From: Caulobacteraceae bacterium | GTDB taxonomy: Bacteria; Pseudomonadota; Alphaproteobacteria; Caulobacterales; Caulobacteraceae | Direction of reading: 5' to 3' | Assembly (NCBI GenBank): GCA_947501315.1 | Contig: CANMXH010000037.1 | Span: 1-14,526 of the forward strand | Length of the DNA stretch: 14,526 nt | Notes under the pieces: model-generated | What the model was told of the DNA's origin: nothing | Database searches by the model: none | What the model saw: the letters and a program-made list of their open reading frames with translations, nothing else | Position numbers and translations under genes: made by a program | In this document: piece after piece, positions 8,005 to 13,418 of the stretch | How positions within the stretch are numbered: the first letter of the stretch is position 1 | How the letters are laid out: each line of letters starts with the position of its first letter

Positions 8005-9104
8005 AACCGACCCGCCTGATCCTGATCCCCGCTCTTGGAAGCGAACCGGCACCCTGTCTGGTGATTGACGGCGGCGGGGTGCGCGAGCGCGGCCTGCTGG
8101 ACCTGCATCCTGTCGAGCGGCCCGAGCCCATGCACACTGTGGCCATTGTTCCGGGTCCCGAGGTGACGATCCGCTGGCTTGATCTTCCCGCCGGAGGACA
8201 GTCCCAGCAGCGAGCGGCCGCCCTCTGGATGCTGAGGGAAGAGCTGGCGGTCCCGGCCGACCGTCTGGCCGTTGCCCTGGGACCGATCCCGCCGGCGGGC
8301 CAGCCCCGCCTGGTCGCCGTTGTCGGCCAGTCTTTGGTCGAGGCCTGGGGCGACTATCTGGAGGCCCTGGGGGTCAAGGCGGACGCCATGGTACCGGATG
8401 TTCTCACGGTCCCCGAACCCGACCGGGACGAGGTCTTGAATGCCGTCGTGTTCGGAACCGCGACCGCCCTGCGGGGGCGGGGGTTCGCGGCAAGCGTCCA
8501 GCCGGATCTGGTCGGATTGCTGGCCGGGTCGCGGCGGGTTGACGCCCGTCTCGATGCGGCGGACGTCGAGCGCGCCCTCATCGGAGCAGCCCTGTCGCCA
8601 CCGGTCAATCTGTTGACGTCGCAGGATCGAAACCGCGGTACTGCGCGCCGGGGCTGGGCGCTGGCGGCTGCCATGGCCGGATTGCTGGTCGTTTCGCCCC
8701 TGTTGCTGGTCGCCGCCGCTGCGGCGAGGGACGAGGCGTCCGCCCGGACCGATGCGGACCGCGCCGTGGCCGAGATTGCCCGGGTCGCGCCGGACCTTGC
8801 GGCCCGCCCGGATCCGGTGGAGGCGCTTCGCCAGCGGGTGCTGGCGGCACCCCCATCGGGCGGGGTGGTCGGGGCGACGGCCGCCCTCTTCGCCGCGCTG
8901 GAAGGGGTGGAGGGGGCGGAGCTGGATCTGCTGATCGTTGATCCGGCTGCGGGGATGAAGGCCAGCGTGTCCCATCCGGACTATCAGGACACGCAGGTGA
9001 TCGCGCGGGCGATGCGGGCAAATGGCCTGGATGTGACGGAAACGGCCGCCATCGAAGACCGGGGCCGGATCGTCAGCGATATCACGATCAGGAGCGCACG
9101 ATGA
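8001..9104 (+). CDS. gspL: Type II secretion inner-membrane protein GspL
   Basis: Bitopic platform protein, 367 residues, that recruits the ATPase GspE to the membrane. The N-terminal part (about 1-215) corresponds to the cytoplasmic actin-like domain, though it is divergent and recognised mostly by layout. It contains IRWLDLPAG near residue 57 and a second subdomain after LGVKADAMVPD. A single hydrophobic segment lies at about 219-243 (GWALAAAMAGLLVV then LLLVAAAAA). It is followed by an alpha-helical stretch and a periplasmic ferredoxin-like domain (about 300-367, with a VSHPDYQDTQVI segment). Length, topology and position between gspK and gspM agree. Overlap is ATGA on both sides. Confidence 0.93.
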   Translation: MKPTRLILIPALGSEPAPCLVIDGGGVRERGLLDLHPVERPEPMHTVAIVPGPEVTIRWLDLPAGGQSQQRAAALWMLREELAVPADRLAVALGPIPPAGQPRLVAVVGQSLVEAWGDYLEALGVKADAMVPDVLTVPEPDRDEVLNAVVFGTATALRGRGFAASVQPDLVGLLAGSRRVDARLDAADVERALIGAALSPPVNLLTSQDRNRGTARRGWALAAAMAGLLVVSPLLLVAAAAARDEASARTDADRAVAEIARVAPDLAARPDPVEALRQRVLAAPPSGGVVGATAALFAALEGVEGAELDLLIVDPAAGMKASVSHPDYQDTQVIARAMRANGLDVTETAAIEDRGRIVSDITIRSAR

Positions 9105-9604
9105 ACCGGTGGTTGGCGCAGGCCGGGGCGTGGTGGAGCGGACGCACCCTGCGCGAGCGGCGGATGTTGATGGTGATGACCGGACTGCTGGCGGCGACGT
9201 CTGTCTGGCTGGGTGTGGTGCAGCCCGTCCTGGCCTGGAGAGAGGCCGCGGCGGCGCGGGCCGGGGCGGCGGCGCTCACCCTTGTGGAGGTCCGCGCGGC
9301 GGTCGCCTCGCTCGGTCCGGTGCGATCGTCTGCACCCCCGCCAGCCGAGGGCCTCGAGCCCCTGATCCAGCGGACGGCCGCCGCTGCGGGGCTGGATGTC
9401 GTCACGGTGATGAGTGAATCGGGCCAGCCGGGCGTCCAGCTCTCCAGCGTCAGTTCCGGGTCCCTGTTCGCCTGGCTGACAGTGCTTGAAACCGATCACC
9501 ACCTGTCGGTCTGCAGCCTGGGTGTGACCGAGAATGCGGATGCCACCCTGAACGTTGAGGCCGGGTTTGCAGCCGGTGTCTGTGCACCCGTGGCGACGGA
9601 ATAA
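9101..9604 (+). CDS. gspM: Type II secretion inner-membrane protein GspM
   Basis: Small bitopic platform protein, 167 residues, which partners GspL. A short basic cytoplasmic N-terminus (with GRTLRERRML at 15-24) precedes one membrane helix at about 22-43. A helical, Ala-rich region (about 47-72) follows, then a compact periplasmic domain ending near C157. GspM proteins are poorly conserved, so the call leans on topology, length and position directly after gspL with an ATGA overlap. It is the last gene of the operon seen here. No gspN follows; the next 124 nt are non-coding. Confidence 0.9.
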   Translation: MNRWLAQAGAWWSGRTLRERRMLMVMTGLLAATSVWLGVVQPVLAWREAAAARAGAAALTLVEVRAAVASLGPVRSSAPPPAEGLEPLIQRTAAAAGLDVVTVMSESGQPGVQLSSVSSGSLFAWLTVLETDHHLSVCSLGVTENADATLNVEAGFAAGVCAPVATE

Positions 9605-9622
9605 CCGTCCGATTGCGTGGCA

Positions 9623-9666
9623 ATTGTAAAAAAATGTAAGTCTCGCTGTCGCATAACCTTTACAAT
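9623..9666. repeat. Inverted repeat ATTGTAAA / TTTACAAT
   Basis: Perfect 8-nt arms at 9623-9630 and 9659-9666 are separated by 28 nt. The arms are AT-rich, so a transcript hairpin would be weak. A dyad operator flanking or overlapping a promoter is a possibility. No regulator is named because the arms match no site I know with confidence. Confidence 0.45.
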
Positions 9667-9688
9667 CACCCGAAAACGCGCATTATTG
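9659..9688 (+). promoter_or_regulatory. Weak housekeeping-type promoter candidate
   Basis: TTTACA at 9659-9664 could serve as a -35 element (one mismatch to TTGACA), with ATTATT at 9682-9687 as a poor -10 at 17-nt spacing. It would start transcription about 30-35 nt before the ATG at 9729. The -35 coincides with the right arm of the inverted repeat. The -10 match is weak, so this is only a candidate. Confidence 0.25.
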
Positions 9689-9728
9689 CTCCGGGTCCTG
9701 ACTGATTCAGGCGTTCGGGAGAAGTTGG

Positions 9729-10046
9729 ATGCGCGCTTTCACACCCCTCATCGGCCTTGCGGCCCTCGCCGCTGCCGCCATTCTGCCGGCCGGACTGGCC
9801 AGCGCCGCCCACAACGGCCAGGCGTCGGTGCGGTCGAATCCGCGTCCGGTGATGATCTGCGGTACGGATGCCGCGACGCGCCGTGCCTTCGCCCGTGAGC
9901 ATGGGGCTGCACCGATCTTCGTCACCGCCCGCGAGGCCCTGTCGGTCCGCGCCTCGGACCCCGCCTGGAGCGCGCCGCGCTGCATGACGGTGCGGGAACA
10001 TGCACGCTATCGGGATGCGGCCACGAACTTCGCCGCGGTCCGCTGA
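9729..10046 (+). CDS. Small secreted protein of unknown function
   Basis: I do not recognise this 105-residue protein. It begins with a clear Sec signal peptide: basic start, hydrophobic core (about 6-23) and an A-S-A cleavage motif at 24-26, leaving a mature protein of about 79 residues. The mature part has two cysteines (C44 in VMICGTD and C85 in PRCMTV) that could form a disulfide in the periplasm. It is basic, with several Arg and His residues, and shows no lipobox, membrane helix or repeat. GGGAGAAG at 9717-9724 is a good ribosome binding site, and codon use resembles that of the neighbours. It sits 124 nt after gspM on the same strand and probably has its own promoter. A role as a type II secretion substrate or accessory factor would be speculation from position alone. 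Confidence 0.8.
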   Translation: MRAFTPLIGLAALAAAAILPAGLASAAHNGQASVRSNPRPVMICGTDAATRRAFAREHGAAPIFVTAREALSVRASDPAWSAPRCMTVREHARYRDAATNFAAVR

Positions 10047-10059
10047 GGCCGGAAGGCCT
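10046..10059 (+). terminator. Possible weak terminator hairpin
   Basis: AGGCC-GGAA-GGCCT forms a 5-bp GC-rich stem with a GNRA-type tetraloop, starting on the last base of the stop codon of the small secreted protein gene. Only TTGATC follows directly; a short T-run (TGTTTT) comes about 15 nt later. This is too weak for a confident intrinsic terminator, but it is the only candidate between the two genes with this placement. Confidence 0.25.
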
Positions 10060-10106
10060 TGATCGCGCCTCTGTTTTCCTGAGCGGCCTGCGTCGTCCGC
10101 GTCTTA

Positions 10107-10126
10107 ACCGGCCCGATTGAGCCGGT
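10107..10126. repeat. Inverted repeat upstream of the hybrid kinase gene
   Basis: ACCGGC (10107-10112) and GCCGGT (10121-10126) are perfect 6-nt arms around an 8-nt loop. The dyad is flanked by CTTAA on the left and CTTAAG on the right, so the symmetry extends with a 2-nt offset. It lies about 43 nt before ATG 10169 and could be an operator or a leader hairpin. No T-run follows, so it is not an obvious terminator. Confidence 0.4.
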
Positions 10127-10156
10127 CTTAAGGGATCGGGCGGCAGTATGCCGGTC

Positions 10157-10162
10157 AGGGAG
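10157..10162 (+). promoter_or_regulatory. Ribosome binding site deciding the kinase start
   Basis: AGGGAG lies 6 nt before ATG 10169, which is good spacing. The upstream in-frame ATG at 10148 has only AGGGA at 10131-10135, about 12 nt away. This favours the shorter protein. Confidence 0.6.
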
Positions 10163-10168
10163 ATCGGC

Positions 10169-11689
10169 ATGGCACGGCGGACGAAGGCAGGGACGAAGGC
10201 GCGGGCTCCGGAACAGCAGTTCCTGCGCCTGATGAGCCACGAGATGCGCACGCCCCTCAACGGCGTGATCGGCATGCTTGGCCTGCTGTCGCGGACCCGG
10301 CTTGACGGGGCCCAGCGGGCCTATGCGGAGGCGGCGCGTTCCTCGGCGGAGCATTTGCTCGGCCTTGTGAACGACCTGCTCGACTATGCCCGGCTGGAAG
10401 CCGGCAAGCTGGAGTTCGACCACGCCCCGGTTGATCTGGAGGCGCTCGTGCGTGGTGTCGCCGAGTTGCTGAGCCCGCGCGCGCATGAGAAGGGGCTGGA
10501 GATCGCCTGGTCCGTCGCCCCGGACGCGGTCGACATCCTCGGCGACGAAGGCCGGTTGCGGCAGGTTCTGTTCAACCTCGCGGGCAATGCCGTCAAATTC
10601 ACCGAGACCGGCGGCGTGCGGATCGCGGTCGAGCGGAGTGGCGGCTCGGGCAAATCGCCCCGGCTCACCTTCATCATAGACGATACCGGACCCGGCGTTC
10701 CGGCCGAGGCGCGGGCGCGGATCTTTGAGGAGTTCGGCCATGTCGACGCCTCGGACGCCAGCCGCTTCGGCGGTGCCGGCCTGGGGCTGGCGGTGGTGTC
10801 CCGACTGGCCGCCGCCATGCAGGGGTCTGTGACGGTGTCGGATCGGCCCGACGGGACCGGTGCCCGGTTTCTGTTCGAAGCTGACTTCGAGGCGGCGCCC
10901 GATGCGGTCCGCGGCACCCCCCTGTCCGGACACGCTGTCGCCGTGGTCAGCCCCGATCCCTTTGTCCGCGCCGCGGCCATGGACCAGATCGAAGCCTCGG
11001 GCGGAACGGTTCAGCCGGATGCCGACATCGTCCTGATCGACCATGCTGCCCGCGAGACGGCTCAAGGCCTGGCCGTGCGGCCTTCGACCGGCAAGGCCAT
11101 CGTCCTGCTCAAGCCGGCCGAGCGCGACCTGATCGCCCGGTACCGCGGGGCCGGCTTCCATGGCTATCTGATCAAGCCCCTGCGCCGCGCCTCCCTGGCC
11201 GAGCGGGTGCTGGCGGCGTCGGGCCAGGGTCCCGCCCACCACCCCGGCGCGCCGCGCCCGCAGCCTTCCGAGGACGACCGCGTCACCCCGGCGCGGTTCT
11301 CGGGCACGCGGGTGCTGCTGGTTGAGGACAATCCGGTCGGTGCCCTGCTGGCCGCGACCCTGCTGCGCCGTGAGGGCTGCGCCGTCGAGACCGCCGCCAG
11401 CGGCCATGAGGCGGTCGATGCGATGAAGCGCGCCCGCTACGACCTGGTCTTTATGGATATGCGGATGCCGGGCATGGACGGCCCCAGCGCGGCCCGGGCC
11501 ATCCGCGCCACCGGCGACCGGACGCCGATCGTGGCCCTGACCGCCAACGCCTTCGCCGAGGACCGCAAGGCCTGCCTCGGCGCGGGGATGAACGACCATC
11601 TGGTCAAGCCGCTGGAGCTCGATTCCCTGCGCGCCGCACTCGCCCGCTGGACGAACCGCACGGACCAAGCCAAGGTCGCCGCCGGATAG
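10169..11689 (+). CDS. shkA: ShkA-type hybrid histidine kinase (DHp-CA-pseudoreceiver-receiver)
   Basis: Soluble hybrid kinase of 506 residues, with no membrane helix and no PAS domain. It has an H-box SHEMRTPLNG with H24, an N-box LFNLAGNAVKFT (N136, N140), D172-x-G174-x-G176, FEEFGHVD, and GGAGLGLAVV. A first receiver-like domain (about 254-348) lacks the acidic pair (VVSPDP) but keeps D291 and a KPLRR segment, so it looks like a pseudoreceiver. The second receiver (about 381-500) is complete: E386/D387, D430, T458, K480. In Caulobacter ShkA the pseudoreceiver binds c-di-GMP, releasing receiver 2 from a DDR linker lock, and the kinase feeds ShpA and TacA to drive sigma-54 stalk genes. Here R319, Y333 and R339 have the spacing I recall for that binding site, and a DDR motif is at 369-371. 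An ATG at 10148 would add seven residues. The ShkA assignment is strong but rests on recalled details. Confidence 0.88.
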   Translation: MARRTKAGTKARAPEQQFLRLMSHEMRTPLNGVIGMLGLLSRTRLDGAQRAYAEAARSSAEHLLGLVNDLLDYARLEAGKLEFDHAPVDLEALVRGVAELLSPRAHEKGLEIAWSVAPDAVDILGDEGRLRQVLFNLAGNAVKFTETGGVRIAVERSGGSGKSPRLTFIIDDTGPGVPAEARARIFEEFGHVDASDASRFGGAGLGLAVVSRLAAAMQGSVTVSDRPDGTGARFLFEADFEAAPDAVRGTPLSGHAVAVVSPDPFVRAAAMDQIEASGGTVQPDADIVLIDHAARETAQGLAVRPSTGKAIVLLKPAERDLIARYRGAGFHGYLIKPLRRASLAERVLAASGQGPAHHPGAPRPQPSEDDRVTPARFSGTRVLLVEDNPVGALLAATLLRREGCAVETAASGHEAVDAMKRARYDLVFMDMRMPGMDGPSAARAIRATGDRTPIVALTANAFAEDRKACLGAGMNDHLVKPLELDSLRAALARWTNRTDQAKVAAG

Positions 11690-11692
11690 ACA

Positions 11693-11711
11693 GGCACCCG
11701 GGCAGGGTGCC
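11693..11711 (+). terminator. Hairpin between kinase and permease genes
   Basis: GGCACCC (11693-11699) and GGGTGCC (11705-11711) pair perfectly over 7 bp around a 5-nt loop, immediately after the kinase stop. No T-run follows, so it is not a classical intrinsic terminator. It could attenuate or stabilise a shkA-ampG transcript. The 39-nt gap leaves little room for an independent promoter outside it. Confidence 0.35.
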
Positions 11712-11728
11712 CAGCACGCCGAGGCCCG

Positions 11729-13414
11729 ATGACCGAGACCACCCCGTCGACCCACGCCGCCGCCGTGGCCGCCACCGATATCAAGCCCAAGGGGCTGGGG
11801 GTTCTGAAAGCCGCCTTCCGCGAGCGCAAGACCCTGGCCATGTTGCTGCTTGGCTTCTCCGCGGGCCTGCCGTTCGCCATGCTGATCGGCACCCTGAACG
11901 CCTGGCTGACCGAGGAGAAGGTATCGGTCGCCACGATCGGCATTCTGAGCTGGATCGGTCTGTTCGGTGCGTTTCGCTTTCTTTGGTCACCCGCCGTCAG
12001 CTGGACCCCGCCCATTATCGGCAAACGGTTCGGTCGCCGGCGGAGCTGGCTGCTGGTGCTTCAGGTCGTCATCGGCCTTGCTCTCGTCGCCGTATCGATG
12101 TCGCGCCCCGAGAGCGGCGTACTTGGACCGCTCGCCCTTGGCGCGGCGCTGGGGGCTTTTGCCTTTGCCACGCAGGACATCGTTATCGACGCGTGGCGTA
12201 TCGAAGTCGCAGATGAGCGCACGCCCATCGACCTGCTGTCGACCATCTATCAGCTCGGCTACCGCACGGCCGCCCTGGCCGGAGGCGCGGGCGCGCTGTT
12301 GCTCGCCGAGGGCATCGGCTGGCCAGGCGTGTTCGTAACAGCCGCCGTGCTGATGAGCCTGGGGTTGATCGGGACCTTGATCGCACCGGAGCCTACACCC
12401 GCCTCCCAGGAGCATGTCGCCCGCGAACGGCGCGGGTCGCCGGGTCTGCGGCTGGCCGTTCTTGTTGCCACGCTTGCGGCCTGGGGCTGGGCTGCCTTCA
12501 TGCTGGTGCAGTTCATGATCACCGCCCTGACCTCCAGCCCGGCCCCGAGTGCTGGCGAGTTCACCGCCGCCTGGGGGCCGTGGATCGTCGGCGCGACCGT
12601 GATCCTGCCGGCCGCACTGGCCGGACTGATCGTGTGGAAGGGGCGCGGTGCGACCGCCGCCGAATCTGTCCGCGCGCCCCGTTTCGCCGACACCCTGTAC
12701 GACGCGATCCTGGCTCCGCTGGTTGAACTTATGGGACGGCTGGGCTGGGGGGCCTTGGTCGTGCTTGGCCTGATCCTGACCTATCGCATCACCGACGGCG
12801 TCTGGGGGCCGTTCGCCTTTCCGTTCTACATGGGTGCCGAAGGCGGGGCACTGGGGCACACCAAGGCCGAGGTCGCGCTGGCTTCCAAGACGTTCGGCGT
12901 CATCATGACCATCGTCGGCATCGCCCTCGGTGGGTGGGCCCTGCTGGTGATCGGCCGGATGTGGAGCCTGCTGATCGGGGCGGTGATGTCCGCGGCCACC
13001 AACCTGCTGATGATGGATCTGGCGATGGGCGCGCCGGTTATCGGCCCGTTCATGTCCGCCACCGGCCTGTATGGCCTGTTCGGGACCGTCCAGGTCGGCG
13101 AGCCGCTGGCGCGGTTGATGCTGGCCATCGCCGGCGAAAACATCGCGGGCGGCTTCGCCGGAGCCGCCTTTGTGGCCTATCTGTCGGCCCTGTCGAACCG
13201 GATGTTCGGCGCGGTCCAGTTCGCCGTCTTCATCTCGCTCGCCTTGCTGATCGGCACCCTGGGGCGCGGCGCGCTCGGCGAACTGATCGAGGCCCAGGGC
13301 TATGCCTCCATGTTCGTGATCGCGGCCTGGATGGGGTTGTTGGCGGTGGTGTTCTGTCTGATCGAGTGGGCCCGTCTGGGAGCCGAACGCCGGGCGGTGG
13401 CCCGCGCCGGCTGA
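11729..13414 (+). CDS. ampG: AmpG-type muropeptide permease (MFS)
   Basis: Inner-membrane major facilitator transporter, 561 residues. The AmpG family imports anhydro-muropeptides (GlcNAc-anhMurNAc peptides) from the periplasm for cell-wall recycling, which also feeds beta-lactamase induction signals. Family motifs are clear: GFSAGLPFAML..TLNAWL at 42-60, FRFLWSP at 82-88, GRRRSWLL at 102-109 and ATQDIVIDAWR at 147-157, closely matching the AmpG segment (S/A)QDIVxDAWK. The protein is predominantly hydrophobic, with roughly 12-14 helices, and is longer than E. coli AmpG (about 490). A polar N-terminus of about 34 residues and extra central loops (about 222-240 and 310-325) account for part of this. 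GAGG at 11721-11724 is a short, close ribosome binding site. It follows the kinase gene by 39 nt, possibly as one transcript. Other MFS permeases are possible, but the motifs favour AmpG. Confidence 0.9.
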   Translation: MTETTPSTHAAAVAATDIKPKGLGVLKAAFRERKTLAMLLLGFSAGLPFAMLIGTLNAWLTEEKVSVATIGILSWIGLFGAFRFLWSPAVSWTPPIIGKRFGRRRSWLLVLQVVIGLALVAVSMSRPESGVLGPLALGAALGAFAFATQDIVIDAWRIEVADERTPIDLLSTIYQLGYRTAALAGGAGALLLAEGIGWPGVFVTAAVLMSLGLIGTLIAPEPTPASQEHVARERRGSPGLRLAVLVATLAAWGWAAFMLVQFMITALTSSPAPSAGEFTAAWGPWIVGATVILPAALAGLIVWKGRGATAAESVRAPRFADTLYDAILAPLVELMGRLGWGALVVLGLILTYRITDGVWGPFAFPFYMGAEGGALGHTKAEVALASKTFGVIMTIVGIALGGWALLVIGRMWSLLIGAVMSAATNLLMMDLAMGAPVIGPFMSATGLYGLFGTVQVGEPLARLMLAIAGENIAGGFAGAAFVAYLSALSNRMFGAVQFAVFISLALLIGTLGRGALGELIEAQGYASMFVIAAWMGLLAVVFCLIEWARLGAERRAVARAG

Positions 13415-13418
13415 GCCT

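Larger units (their letters stand above)
9605..9728. other. Intergenic spacer after the gsp operon
   Basis: A 124-nt spacer clearly richer in A and T than anything else in the window, especially 9621-9690. It probably holds both the end of the gsp transcript and the start region of the next gene. I see no hairpin followed by a T-run on the + strand. An inverted repeat, a weak promoter candidate and one GANTC site (GATTC at 9704-9708, the CcrM methylation motif of Caulobacterales) are inside. Confidence 0.6.

Noticed and set aside
9610..9633. Short stem CGATTGC-GTG-GCAATTG after gspM as an intrinsic terminator
   Set aside because: The stem is AT-rich with a G-T pair and is followed by an A-run, not a T-run, on the + strand.
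9617..9898. A 93-codon + strand frame beginning in the spacer after gspM
   Set aside because: It overlaps the small secreted protein gene in another frame, has no ribosome binding site, and its translation looks like out-of-frame coding sequence, whereas the 9729 frame has a signal peptide and a good ribosome binding site.
10104..10131. CtrA binding site before the kinase gene
   Set aside because: The two TTAA half-sites are 20 nt apart rather than 7, and neither matches the single-site TTAACCAT form fully.
10007..11755. A 582-residue open frame on the - strand opposite the hybrid kinase
   Set aside because: The + strand encodes all kinase motifs; the antisense translation is low-complexity and lacks a ribosome binding site or family features.
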